A stretch of 64,000 bases of DNA from Tepidibacter mesophilus (GCF_002724055.1 NZ_BDQY01000002.1:62001-126000), one strand, 5' to 3'. Shown: positions 36,505 to 45,660, counted from the stretch's first letter. Notes: a model not told the origin generated them from the letters alone. Numbers and translations are program-made.

Positions 36505-38367
36505 ATGGAACATTCATCTATTTCATATATATCTTTATTAATAATAATTGTACTTGCAACATTTGTGCCTATATTAATAACTAGAATTAAGTTTATACCA
36601 GTACCTATAGTGGTTGGAGAAATACTATCGGGGATGATTATAGGAAAGAGTGGGTTCAATTTAATCCAAGATAGCCCACAGCTTGAGTTCTTATATACAT
36701 TTGGATTTGCATTTTTGATGTTTTTATCAGGTCTTGAAATAGACTTTAATTTGATGAAGCCAACTAATAAAAATTTGGAATCTAAATGGTATAAAAAACC
36801 GTTATTAGTAGCTATAATTTTATTCTTTATAACATTGGTTCTATCGTTTGGAATATCATATGTTTTTAAAGTATTTGGACTTGTATCTAATGTAGCTCTT
36901 ATGAGTTTGGTACTCAGTACTACATCTTTAGGAATAGTGGTTCCTATATTAAAGGAAAAAAATATAATAAACTCAGAATACGGTCAGACTATACTACTTA
37001 CTGCTTTGATATCTGATTTTGTAACTATGGTACTTATAACGTTTTTCGTTACATTTTATACATCAAAGGCAGCGTATGAAGTTCTTTTGGTTTTGCTATT
37101 GTTTGTTGCTTTCTTTGTTTTTTATAGAATGGGACTTCGATTTGTAGTAAACAATAAGATAGTAAAAGAACTAGCAGATACTACGTCGCAGATAAAGGTT
37201 AGAGGGGCATTTTCTTTAATATTAATATTTATAGCTTTAGCTCAAAGTCTTGGTACTGAAATTATTTTAGGAACGTTTTTAGCTGGACTTATAGTTGCCC
37301 TTTTAGACGAAAAAGATAAATCGGATTTGTATGTTAAACTTGATGCGATAGGATATGGATTTTTTGTCCCTATATTCTTTATAATGGTCGGTGCTAATTT
37401 TGATATTAAGTCTGTTATTAGCAATCCAAAATCAATATACCTTGTACCAGCCTTATTAGTTGCTGTATATGCAGTGAAAATAATACCATCTTTACTTCTA
37501 AGGTTTAATTTTTCTATGAAAAAGAGTATAGCAGCTGGATTTTTGCTATCATCAAGACTTAGTCTTATTATAGCTGCAAGTGCAATTGGGTTAAAGCTTG
37601 GGCTAATAAAAGAAGAAACTAATGGTGCAGTTATTTTGGTAGCTATAATAACTTGTACTTTCTCACCTCTTGTGTTCAATCAGATGATGCCTAAAGTAAA
37701 TTTAAAAAACAAAAAAAATGTATTTATAATAGGTATTAATGATAAGAGTATGTTACTTGCTAGAAGACTTAAGAAATTTGAAATGAATTTGAGTTTCATA
37801 ACATATAATAAATCTCAATTTGATAAGATAACTGAGATTGGAGAAACTGTATATTTAGGAGATGCAACTGATGTTAAATGGCTTGAGAAAATAGGAATAA
37901 AACAAGCAGATACTGTTGTTGTTGCAAAAAGTATAGAAGATATGAATACAGAAATATGCAGAATATGTAAGACGAAATTTGGTATAGAGCATATAATACT
38001 TTTAACAAATAGCCAGTCAATACCTAAAGGAGAGGCCTTATACGGGGCTATGAGTGTATCTCCAGAGTTTGCAACTGCGTTTATGGCGGAACATTTTATA
38101 ATACATCCAAAGGCGTTTTCTTTACTATTTGTTGAAGAAGATGATTTTATAATAGAAGAAGTATATCTTGAAAATGAAGAATACTTCCTTAAACCATTAA
38201 ACAAGGTAGTTTTACCAGGAGATTGTTTAATTCTATCAATATTAAGAGGATGTGAAAAAATAATACCTCATGGATATAATATACTTCAACCAGGTGATCT
38301 TATAATGATTGTTGGGGAAAGTCATAATGTGAAAAAAGCAAAAAATATTCTTGGAAGAATAAAATAA
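36505..38367 (+). CDS. CPA2-family cation:proton antiporter with TrkA-N and TrkA-C domains
   Basis: 620 residues. About 12 helices of the Na+/H+ exchanger fold (about 1-385; ILSGMIIGKSG, FLAGLIVALL) followed by a RCK/TrkA-N nucleotide-binding domain (VFIIGINDKSMLLARRLKKF, about 402; GDATDVKWLEKIGIKQADT) and a TrkA-C domain (about 535-620). This is the KefB/KefC-like architecture of potassium- or sodium-proton antiporters gated by a bound nucleotide or ligand. GGGGG lies before the ATG. Single-gene unit with its own terminator. Confidence 0.9.
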   Translation: MEHSSISYISLLIIIVLATFVPILITRIKFIPVPIVVGEILSGMIIGKSGFNLIQDSPQLEFLYTFGFAFLMFLSGLEIDFNLMKPTNKNLESKWYKKPLLVAIILFFITLVLSFGISYVFKVFGLVSNVALMSLVLSTTSLGIVVPILKEKNIINSEYGQTILLTALISDFVTMVLITFFVTFYTSKAAYEVLLVLLLFVAFFVFYRMGLRFVVNNKIVKELADTTSQIKVRGAFSLILIFIALAQSLGTEIILGTFLAGLIVALLDEKDKSDLYVKLDAIGYGFFVPIFFIMVGANFDIKSVISNPKSIYLVPALLVAVYAVKIIPSLLLRFNFSMKKSIAAGFLLSSRLSLIIAASAIGLKLGLIKEETNGAVILVAIITCTFSPLVFNQMMPKVNLKNKKNVFIIGINDKSMLLARRLKKFEMNLSFITYNKSQFDKITEIGETVYLGDATDVKWLEKIGIKQADTVVVAKSIEDMNTEICRICKTKFGIEHIILLTNSQSIPKGEALYGAMSVSPEFATAFMAEHFIIHPKAFSLLFVEEDDFIIEEVYLENEEYFLKPLNKVVLPGDCLILSILRGCEKIIPHGYNILQPGDLIMIVGESHNVKKAKNILGRIK

Positions 38368-38403
38368 AACAGCTATTTATATAAATAGCTGTTTTATTTT
38401 TTT
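38367..38403 (+). terminator. Terminator after the antiporter gene
   Basis: Arms 38367-38380 and 38381-38394 are a perfect palindrome around ACAGCTATTTAT, followed by a T run to 38403. Confidence 0.88.
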
Positions 38404-38593
38404 GTATGTAAATTAATATATTTACTTTTAATATTAATGATGGTATAATTAATAGACGAACTTTAACTTTAAACGTTTCGGAATTAGAATTTACAAATCT
38501 TGATGAAATTCTTACCTAGATACAATGTCTAAATTCAATTAATCTAAGTGAATAAGCATAATTAGAACTGTATAAACAATAATTGACTGGTTA

Positions 38594-38620
38594 AATGTCG
38601 AAAAATGTCGCAAAACGTCG
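38594..38620 (+). promoter_or_regulatory. Three helically phased direct repeats, candidate tandem Spo0A boxes
   Basis: AATGTCG (38594-38600), AATGTCG (38604-38610) and AACGTCG (38614-38620) recur every 10 bases. The first reads TGTCGAA, a perfect match to the 0A-box core, the second TGTCGCA, the third CGTCGGG. They sit 145-170 bases before the glutamate aminomutase start in a 360-base gap (38404-38763) that otherwise shows no gene. Same-face phasing suggests co-operative protein binding. Confidence 0.5.
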
Positions 38621-38763
38621 GGTTCATAACTTAATTAAGCTATAAAAATTTTATAGTGTAATTTTTTATATAAATAGAAACAACTTATAATCAACTATGA
38701 AAATGTTACAACAGTATGATTTTTCATATTTAAAATAAATAATGTAATACAAGGAGGTTTTAT

Positions 38764-40038
38764 ATGGAAAACAATAAGAGAAAGATTTCATTAAAAAGAG
38801 CTGAGGAGTTAAAGGGTAGAATCGAGGATTATCTACAAGTCAAAAAAACTATACCTAAGGGCTTAGAAAATCAAGAAAATCTAATTGAGAGAAAAAATAA
38901 AATTCTATCTGTTCTTGGAGGAACAGAGGAAGATTGGAATAACTATAAATGGCAACTATCTAATAGAATCGGAGATGTGGATACTCTATCTAAAATACTG
39001 GATTTAACAGATGAAGAAATCAACAAAATAGAAGAGGTAGGAAAACAATTCAGATGGGCTGTATCTCCATACTATTTAAGCTTAATAGATCCAAAAGAAA
39101 AATTTGATCCTATAAAACTTATGTCTATACCTGAATTTATAGAGATTCAAGATGATGTAGATGACTTAGATCCTATGGGAGAAGAGTTTACAAATCCGGC
39201 CGGAAGTATAACTAGAAGGTATCCTGATAGACTTATAATAAATGTTACTAACGAATGTGCTATGTATTGTAGGCATTGTCAAAGAAGAAGAAATATAGGT
39301 CAATGTGATGAAGCTAAGTCTAAAGAAGTTATACAAGAGTCTATAGATTATATAAGAGACAATGAAGAAATAAGAGATGTACTAATAACAGGGGGAGATC
39401 CTCTTACGTTAAATGATGATTATTTAGAGTGGATAATAAGTCAATTAAGAGATATTCCTCATGTTGATTATATAAGACTTGGAAGTAGAACACTAGTTAC
39501 TATGCCTCAAAGAATTACTGATGAATTTTGTGATATGATTAAAAAATATCATCCTATATTTATAAATACACACTTTAATCATCCTATGGAAATTACACAG
39601 GAGACTAAGACTGCTTGTGAGAAACTTGCAAATGCTGGAGTACCTCTTGGAAATCAAGCGGTATTATTAAATGGTATAAATAATGATAAGTTTGTTATGA
39701 GATGTTTAAATCACGAACTATTAAAGTGTAGAGTAAGACCTTACTATATATTCCATGCGAAGCATGTTAAGGGGACTACTCATTTTAATACTTCTATAGA
39801 TGATGGAATTGAGATAATGGAGTATCTAAGAGGCTATACATCTGGAATGGCTGTTCCAACTTATATAGTTAATGCTCCAAAAGGAAAAGGTAAAACTCCT
39901 ATACTTCCTCAATACTTAATATCGAGAGGAAAAGATTTTGTAATGATAAGAACTTGGGAAGGTGAAATAGTAAAGTATGAGAATCATCCTTCTGTAGATA
40001 TAAAAGAACACTTAACTTATATGGATTCTTTAGCTTAA
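38764..40038 (+). CDS. eam: Glutamate 2,3-aminomutase (radical SAM, PLP)
   Basis: 424 residues. Lysine-2,3-aminomutase family: radical-SAM motif CAMYCRHC (C165, C169, C172), GGDPLTLNDDY, and the PLP lysine in APKGKGKTP. The two aspartates that bind the distal amino group of lysine in KAM are replaced by Lys333 (FHAKHVKG) and Asn370 (YIVNAPKG), the substitutions established for glutamate 2,3-aminomutase of Clostridioides. It makes beta-glutamate, a compatible solute. AAGGAGG precedes the ATG. Alone in its unit; the leader carries possible Spo0A boxes. Confidence 0.92.
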   Translation: MENNKRKISLKRAEELKGRIEDYLQVKKTIPKGLENQENLIERKNKILSVLGGTEEDWNNYKWQLSNRIGDVDTLSKILDLTDEEINKIEEVGKQFRWAVSPYYLSLIDPKEKFDPIKLMSIPEFIEIQDDVDDLDPMGEEFTNPAGSITRRYPDRLIINVTNECAMYCRHCQRRRNIGQCDEAKSKEVIQESIDYIRDNEEIRDVLITGGDPLTLNDDYLEWIISQLRDIPHVDYIRLGSRTLVTMPQRITDEFCDMIKKYHPIFINTHFNHPMEITQETKTACEKLANAGVPLGNQAVLLNGINNDKFVMRCLNHELLKCRVRPYYIFHAKHVKGTTHFNTSIDDGIEIMEYLRGYTSGMAVPTYIVNAPKGKGKTPILPQYLISRGKDFVMIRTWEGEIVKYENHPSVDIKEHLTYMDSLA

Positions 40039-40065
40039 TTGAATTGTTAGTTTCATAAGTAGTCT

Positions 40066-40094
40066 TTGACAATAATAATATATTGTGATATAAT
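40066..40094 (+). promoter_or_regulatory. Sigma-A promoter of rnpB
   Basis: TTGACA (40066-40071) and TATAAT (40089-40094), 17-base spacer, both perfect; expected transcription start near 40101, just ahead of the RNase P RNA. Confidence 0.88.
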
Positions 40095-40117
40095 ATATTT
40101 TGTTGAAAAATTAAATG

Positions 40118-40456
40118 ATGAGTAAGTCGGATAGTTGCGTGTGCAAACACGAGGAAAGTCCGAGCTCCGTAGAGCAGGGTGCTGGGTAATACCCAGTGAA
40201 GGTGACTTTAAGGACAGTGCAACAGAAATAAACCGCCATAATTTATTATGGTAAGGATGGAAAGGTGAGGTAAGAGCTCACCAGCAACTAGGTGACTAGT
40301 TGGCTATGTAAACCCCACCTGGAGCAAGACCAAGTAGGAACTAGAAAAGGGAGTTGCTCGTTCCCTTTCCGTAGGTAGGTCGCTTGAGCCTATTGGTAAC
40401 AATAGGCCTAGATAGATAACTATTCAAGACAGAACTCGGCTTATAGATTTGCTCAT
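40118..40456 (+). ncRNA. rnpB: RNase P RNA, type B
   Basis: About 339 bases. The universally conserved cores are visible: GAGGAAAGTCCGAGCTC near 40150-40167, GGTAAGGATGGAAAGGTG near 40250, CAAGACCAAGTAGGAACTAG in the P10/11 side and GACAGAACTCGGCTTATAG at the 3' side. P1 pairs ATGAG (40118-40122) with CTCAT (40452-40456). The layout is that of the Bacillus/Clostridium type B RNA. It is the catalytic part of the enzyme that trims tRNA 5' ends. Strong promoter upstream and terminator downstream make it an independent unit. Confidence 0.97.
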
Positions 40457-40463
40457 TTTAAAT

Positions 40464-40493
40464 AAAGACTCAGCTTTTGCTGGGTCTTTTTTT
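40464..40493 (+). terminator. Terminator of rnpB
   Basis: AAAGACTCAGC (40464-40474) pairs with GCTGGGTCTTT (40479-40489) around a TTTT loop; T run to 40493. Confidence 0.92.
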
Positions 40494-40559
40494 GCATCTC
40501 ACCACATATCTCTCTTAAGCATATGATAATACTAAGATGCTTTAGAGGGGGGGATTTTT

Positions 40560-41468
40560 ATGTCTAAGAAAAAATATAGAATAATGGCATTCGATGGGGG
40601 CGGAATAAGGGGGGTTCTTAGTGCTACTATACTTCAAAGATTAGAAAAAGAAAATCCTAAATTAATAAAAAGTACAGATTTATTTGCTGGTACATCAACT
40701 GGATGTTTTATAGCATTAGGTCTTGCCTATGGGTTGTCTGTCAAAGAAATATTAAATATTTACTCTATGGTTAATTGTAAATATATATTTTCGCCTAAAT
40801 ATAATGAACTTTTTAGACCGAAATATAATAATAAGCATTTAAAGGAAGTGCTTATGAGTGTATTCCCTAAAAATTTAAAATTAAAAGATTTAAAAAAGAA
40901 GGTACTGATACCGAGTTTTGAAGTTATAAGTAAGGATAATGGAAGCTGGAAGCCGATGTTTTATACTAATTTTGAAGGGATGGGAACGGATACTGAGTAT
41001 GTAATAGATGCAGCTCTATACAGTAGTGCAGCACCTGTGTACTTTCCATCTTATAAAAGACATATAGATGGAGGAATTATAGCGAATAATCCTAGCTTAG
41101 CCTCTATTTGTGTATCTAAGAATGTAAATGGAGCTAATAAAAAACTTGAGGATATGAGGATTTTATCTATTGGAACTGGATTCAATCATAAAGATGTGAA
41201 AGGAGATACGAGAAAATGGGGAGCTATTGAGTGGGGTCTCAATCAAAATCCGCCATATCCACTCCTTAGTATATTGTTTGATGGAAATATGGATGCGGAT
41301 AGTTACTATAGTCGTGAATTATTAAGGGATAATTTCTTAAGAGTAAATCCTCAAATTTCAAAGGTTGTTGATCTAGATGATTATAAAGAAATCCCTTACT
41401 TAATTAATGTTGCAAATAGTTGTGATATAAAATTTGTAAATGATTGGATTAATAATAAATGGTTCTGA
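40560..41468 (+). CDS. Patatin-like phospholipase
   Basis: 302 residues. The patatin catalytic elements are all present: oxyanion hole FDGGGIRG, nucleophile elbow AGTSTG (GxSxG, Ser about 50) and the Asp of the dyad in HIDGGIIANNPS. It should hydrolyse acyl esters of membrane lipids. AGAGGGGGGG lies before the ATG. This compact soluble form resembles the patatins used in several phage-defence systems as well as housekeeping lipases; no nucleotide cyclase is nearby, so defence is not supported by itself. A long dyad separates it from the methyltransferase gene. Confidence 0.9.
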   Translation: MSKKKYRIMAFDGGGIRGVLSATILQRLEKENPKLIKSTDLFAGTSTGCFIALGLAYGLSVKEILNIYSMVNCKYIFSPKYNELFRPKYNNKHLKEVLMSVFPKNLKLKDLKKKVLIPSFEVISKDNGSWKPMFYTNFEGMGTDTEYVIDAALYSSAAPVYFPSYKRHIDGGIIANNPSLASICVSKNVNGANKKLEDMRILSIGTGFNHKDVKGDTRKWGAIEWGLNQNPPYPLLSILFDGNMDADSYYSRELLRDNFLRVNPQISKVVDLDDYKEIPYLINVANSCDIKFVNDWINNKWF

Positions 41469-41515
41469 TATTTGTTTAAATAAATTAGCTGTAGTATAAT
41501 TTATTTAAACAAATA
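41469..41515 (+). promoter_or_regulatory. Promoter of the methyltransferase gene lying within a 19-bp inverted repeat
   Basis: Perfectly complementary arms 41469-41487 and 41497-41515 with a 9-base centre. TTGTTT (41472-41477) in the left arm and TATAAT (41495-41500) at the start of the right arm are 17 bases apart, so promoter and dyad coincide. No T run follows on either side, which argues against a terminator and for an operator. Confidence 0.6.
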
Positions 41516-41532
41516 ATGCTAAGGAGTGCTAT

Positions 41533-44229
41533 ATGGGCAATGAATCGAGTTTTACTAAAGAAAAATTAGTATTTAGATTTAAAAAAATGCACAAACAGTT
41601 AACTGGTATATATATGAGAATCTTAAGTATTAAATATAAAAATTGTGATAAATCTTTGGCGTTTAGGCAGGCTTATATTTTTATTAATAAGGTTTTTTTG
41701 TTTAGAATATTTCAAAATAATAATTTTAAACTCGAAGGGATTTATGATGAGAATAGATTTATTATAGGCAATAAACTTCAAGATATATTAAAAATTTATC
41801 TTGAAAATACAGAAAACTATGAAGATTTGAATTTGTTTTGTGAAGAGATAAATTTAAGTGAAACCCAGTTGAGTGAGAATGAATTATGCATTATGTATGA
41901 GACAATAGATAAAATAAAATTAAATGTGGATTATTTACATAGTGTAGATAATACTATACTTGGAGATTTATATGAAGTTTTTATGGATGAAGAGATTAGA
42001 CAGTCTCTTGGGCAGTTTTATACGCCTGGCTTTATAATAGATTATATTTTAAATAAGACTATTGTTAATGAAGATATAGTAAAAAAACCTTTTATAAAAA
42101 TTTTAGATCCTGCATGCGGAAGTGGACATTTTATCATAAAAGCTTATGATATGTTAAGAAACAAGTTTATTCAGAATTTAAGTATTCTTAGAGAGGTATA
42201 CAAGGATGAAATATATACTATAAAAAAAAGAGGCAAAGACATAAAGCTTACGGGTTTAGATTATTGGAAAAATGAAAATGTACACTATCATTTGTTAAAA
42301 AATTGTATATATGGATCTGATGTTGATAAATTTGCCATAGATATTACTATTGTTAATTTGATTATAAAAGATATAAAAAATTTTAGTTGCGACATTAATA
42401 TTATAAGTTCAGACAGTTTGGTTAAATGGGAAATGGATAGGTATATTAAAGAAAGAGAATTTTGGAGCAATAAATATCATTATATTATAGGAAATCCTCC
42501 GTATGTTGGAAGTAAAAAAATGGACAATAATTACAAAAAATGGTTAATCGATGAATATAGAGAAGTATTCAAGGATAAATCTGATTTATATTATTGTTTT
42601 TATAAGAGAATACTAGATGTTTTGCATATGGATGGAAAAGCTTGTATAATAACTCCTAGATATTTTATAGAAAGCCCTAGTGGGAAATTACTTAGAAAAT
42701 ATATGAAAAATAATTGTAGTATATTAGAAATAGTAGATTTTTATGGGAATCAGGTATTTAAGGGTGTAGGTGTAGCTAGTGCCATATTTACATTTAAGAA
42801 AAAACTAGATATTGATACTATATCCGTTTATAAGCTTAAGAATGATAATTTGAATTTTTATATTGATACAAGTCTTCAAGCTATGATAAATGATAATTAT
42901 TTTAAAAAATTCAATCTAAAGAAATCAAATCTTGAAGATGATAGATGGATTCTTGTATCTGATATTAAATACAATATTTATAATAAAATAAAACAAAACT
43001 CAGATTATAAATTAAAAAATATAGCTGAAAGTTTTCAAGGGATAATAAGTGGATGTGATAAAGCGTTTGTATTAAACAGTAAAGAGGTTGAGGATAATAA
43101 CATAGAAAAAAGTATACTTAGAAAATGGATTAAAAACAAGAATATAAATACATACCTTATCGAAGATAATGATTTGTTCATAATATATTCAGATTTTATT
43201 GAAGATGAATCTAAATATAGCAATGCGTTAGAATATATAGGAAAGTATAAGCAAAGATTGATGAATAGAAGAGAGTGTAAAAAAAATATAAGAAAATGGT
43301 ACGAGCTTCAATGGGGTAGAGATTATAGGTGTTTTGAAAAGGATAAGATAATGTATCCTTACAAAGCTTCGTATAATAAATTTGCAATTGATAAAAATAA
43401 ATATTATTGTAGTGCAGATGTATATTCTTTTTATATAAAAGATATGTATGAGGAAATTTTTTCTTTAGAATATATAGTGACTTTGCTAAATTCAAAGGTA
43501 TATGAGTTTTATTTTAAAATGTTTGCAAAAAAAATAAGTTCACGTGTATACGATTATTATCCTAATTCTATAATGGATCTAGGTATATTCAAGAATTTTC
43601 AATACAATAGAATAGAAGATATAGGAAAAAAAATAATTTCTTTAAAGATAAATATCGAGGCTATAAAAAACGAAAAAAGTTATGATAAAAAAGATCCTAT
43701 AAAACATTTTTATAATAAGTGTGTTGATATATTAAAGTTGAGAGAAAAGATACATAGATTGGAATTAGAAGTAGATTACATTATTATAGATGCACTTGAT
43801 TTAAATAAAGAGGATCTACGTATAATATATGATGATTTAAATATTGTAGATATAGATAAACTTAAAAGTATGATATCTGAGAGTGAATTTATCAATATGC
43901 ATATAAATAGGAAAAAATCTATCAGTTATATATCCAATCTATACAATTGTGATGAATTTAAAATAATTATGTTAAGACATATTTATAGTATTTCTCTCTT
44001 TAAAAATGAGCCATGGCGACTCTACAATATGAATGAATTATATGATGAGATAACCACATATGTACAAAGTATTATATCAATGATAAAAAATATTGAAAGT
44101 ATAGACTTAAATAAGATAGACGAGATTATGTATGAAAAGTGTAAAAACTATGAAATCAATATTAAGATATTAGGTAAAAAATACAATTCTAAAAATAGAT
44201 TAAACGTACTAAAGAAAATTATAAAATAG
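41533..44229 (+). CDS. Large N6-adenine DNA methyltransferase (Eco57I/type IIG-like), probably orphan
   Basis: 898 residues. SAM-binding motif I ILDPACGSGHF (about 191) and catalytic motif IV IIGNPPYVGS (about 319) are intact, preceded by the usual SLGQFYTPGFIIDYIL. A target-recognition region follows (about 470-720) and a helical C-terminal part. The ~160 residues before the methylase core show no PD-(D/E)xK-type nuclease signature, and no restriction gene is adjacent, so it looks like a solitary methyltransferase rather than a restriction-modification enzyme. AAGGAG lies before the ATG. It has its own promoter inside a dyad. Confidence 0.88.
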   Translation: MGNESSFTKEKLVFRFKKMHKQLTGIYMRILSIKYKNCDKSLAFRQAYIFINKVFLFRIFQNNNFKLEGIYDENRFIIGNKLQDILKIYLENTENYEDLNLFCEEINLSETQLSENELCIMYETIDKIKLNVDYLHSVDNTILGDLYEVFMDEEIRQSLGQFYTPGFIIDYILNKTIVNEDIVKKPFIKILDPACGSGHFIIKAYDMLRNKFIQNLSILREVYKDEIYTIKKRGKDIKLTGLDYWKNENVHYHLLKNCIYGSDVDKFAIDITIVNLIIKDIKNFSCDINIISSDSLVKWEMDRYIKEREFWSNKYHYIIGNPPYVGSKKMDNNYKKWLIDEYREVFKDKSDLYYCFYKRILDVLHMDGKACIITPRYFIESPSGKLLRKYMKNNCSILEIVDFYGNQVFKGVGVASAIFTFKKKLDIDTISVYKLKNDNLNFYIDTSLQAMINDNYFKKFNLKKSNLEDDRWILVSDIKYNIYNKIKQNSDYKLKNIAESFQGIISGCDKAFVLNSKEVEDNNIEKSILRKWIKNKNINTYLIEDNDLFIIYSDFIEDESKYSNALEYIGKYKQRLMNRRECKKNIRKWYELQWGRDYRCFEKDKIMYPYKASYNKFAIDKNKYYCSADVYSFYIKDMYEEIFSLEYIVTLLNSKVYEFYFKMFAKKISSRVYDYYPNSIMDLGIFKNFQYNRIEDIGKKIISLKINIEAIKNEKSYDKKDPIKHFYNKCVDILKLREKIHRLELEVDYIIIDALDLNKEDLRIIYDDLNIVDIDKLKSMISESEFINMHINRKKSISYISNLYNCDEFKIIMLRHIYSISLFKNEPWRLYNMNELYDEITTYVQSIISMIKNIESIDLNKIDEIMYEKCKNYEINIKILGKKYNSKNRLNVLKKIIK

Positions 44230-44289
44230 TAGCAATATATAATACACTCCTTCATAAATATATATAGAGACTTAAAAGGGAGGTATTGT

Positions 44290-44631
44290 ATGTTTAAAAT
44301 AAATGTTAGTGAAACAGACGGAATGTTTTTAATAAATGTAGGTGGTAATATATCAAAGGAAGATGTAAATGAATTTTTTATGGAGTATAAAGAAAATATA
44401 AAAAAAATAAAAACATCAAGATACAATTTGGTTGTACAGCCACACGAATTTGAAACAGATGAAAAGAGCTCTATGAAAAATATATTTAAAAAATTCATGA
44501 AGAGTGGATTTAAAAGAATATACATATTAGATAAAATAGGAATAAAAGAAAATTTGCAATTAAGCAAATTAGAAAAAAAATTCTTTTATAGTAAGGTTAC
44601 TATAGTTGAATCTATGGATGAAATAAAATAA
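44290..44631 (+). CDS. Small protein of unknown function, possibly STAS-like
   Basis: 113 residues, ATG with GGGAGG ahead. Not firmly recognised. The alternation of beta strands and amphipathic helices (FLINVGGNISKEDVNEFF, YNLVVQPHEFE, FKRIYILD) recalls SpoIIAA/STAS-fold proteins, but no phosphorylatable Ser motif can be pointed out. The protein is basic and soluble. Its stop codon is the first three bases of the terminator stem at 44629-44662. It may be co-transcribed with the methyltransferase gene 60 bases upstream. Confidence 0.7.
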   Translation: MFKINVSETDGMFLINVGGNISKEDVNEFFMEYKENIKKIKTSRYNLVVQPHEFETDEKSSMKNIFKKFMKSGFKRIYILDKIGIKENLQLSKLEKKFFYSKVTIVESMDEIK

Positions 44632-44662
44632 GTTGAAAACATAATGTTTTCAACTTATTTTT
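44629..44662. terminator. Bidirectional terminator shared by convergent genes
   Basis: TAAGTTGAAAAC (44629-44640) pairs with GTTTTCAACTTA (44646-44657). The stop codons of both converging genes are the outer ends of the stem. Confidence 0.85.
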
Positions 44663-45590
44663 GGTTTCCATGAATATTTTTAATCCCGTTTTTATCTATA
44701 ACTATCTCTTGATTATAAGCGGCTTTTGAGAAAATTTTTTCTGCCTTTGCAATAGGAAGACCTTTTAATATCATATTCTCAGGCTTTGCTTCTCCCACCT
44801 TATCCATATACAGCCTGTACAAATAATTAACTGCTTGTGGCAAAAATCCCAACATTCTAGCTGCAACAGTATCACAAGCAACAGGATCTGTACCTGCTAT
44901 TATAAGACCATCTGTATCTACTGCTTTTCCTTCGCTTGGTCCGTTTCCTATCATAGTCTTATCAAGACTTATTATGCTTAAATCTATTGGTATTTTCTTA
45001 GACATTGCAACTATAAAACCATGTAAATCTTCATGTATACCTAATTTCTTTTTTGGAAATCCATGAACGCCAGCTGGAGGCCAACTAAGCATTATATTTT
45101 TGATACTAGCACTCATAGTAGCTTCTTCGTGTTGCTTAAGCTGTGTGAATGATATTAACACATCAACTTCGTCTATCAACCTATTAATTTTAGTACTTGG
45201 GATTATATTATGATCTAAGTCTATTGTTGTATATGGTCCATAGTTTAAGTCTACAAACTCTACATGCTCATCCTCAATTACCTTATCGTAACCTACAAAC
45301 TTCATTACATCTGGTGTTTCATCTCCTCCAGAACCTGTTGCTATGTATATTTTTGCAGGATTATAAGTCTTCACATATTGGATTAATGATTTTAAAGTAT
45401 TTGGGCCTATTACTGTAGCTGTTGATGGTTGTTTAGATTTGACCCAGTTAGGGGTTATGACTACTGTATCATTATTTTTTATCATATCCTCTATAGGAAG
45501 CATATCTAGTGCATCTTTTAATGAGTCTTTTTCATTCTTCGATTGACTTATAGAAACTATACAATCTTTTATTCGTCTACTATTTCTCAT
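44655..45590 (-). CDS. DUF362 domain-containing protein
   Basis: 311 residues. The DUF362 fold is seen in VVITPNWVKSKQPSTATV, YIATGSGGDETPDVMKFVG, LISFTQLKQHEEATMSASIKN and GLIIAGTDPVACDTVAARMLG. Unlike many family members it carries no C-terminal 4Fe-4S ferredoxin motifs. The biochemical role is unknown; members often occur with Fe-S or radical enzymes. AAGGAGGAGG lies before the ATG on its strand. It is a single-gene unit divergent from iorA. Confidence 0.88.
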   Translation of the reverse strand: MRNSRRIKDCIVSISQSKNEKDSLKDALDMLPIEDMIKNNDTVVITPNWVKSKQPSTATVIGPNTLKSLIQYVKTYNPAKIYIATGSGGDETPDVMKFVGYDKVIEDEHVEFVDLNYGPYTTIDLDHNIIPSTKINRLIDEVDVLISFTQLKQHEEATMSASIKNIMLSWPPAGVHGFPKKKLGIHEDLHGFIVAMSKKIPIDLSIISLDKTMIGNGPSEGKAVDTDGLIIAGTDPVACDTVAARMLGFLPQAVNYLYRLYMDKVGEAKPENMILKGLPIAKAEKIFSKAAYNQEIVIDKNGIKNIHGNQK

Positions 45591-45660
45591 AGAAAACCTC
45601 CTCCTTAAATTAGAATATCCAAAAAATTTATATAGATACCTGTAATAATATAATTAATGC

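Noticed and set aside
36287-36517. 76-codon hydrophobic open frame on the minus strand
   Set aside because: It begins inside the antiporter start region, has no ribosome site and mirrors AT-rich non-coding sequence.
40560-41468. CBASS-type defence patatin (CapV)
   Set aside because: No cyclic-nucleotide synthase or other CBASS gene is adjacent, so only the enzyme family can be supported.
45568-45585. GTAGACGAAT on the minus strand, identical to the end of the dispersed repeat
   Set aside because: It is inside the DUF362 coding sequence (codes SRRIK region) and none of the hairpin sequence is present; a chance 10-base match.
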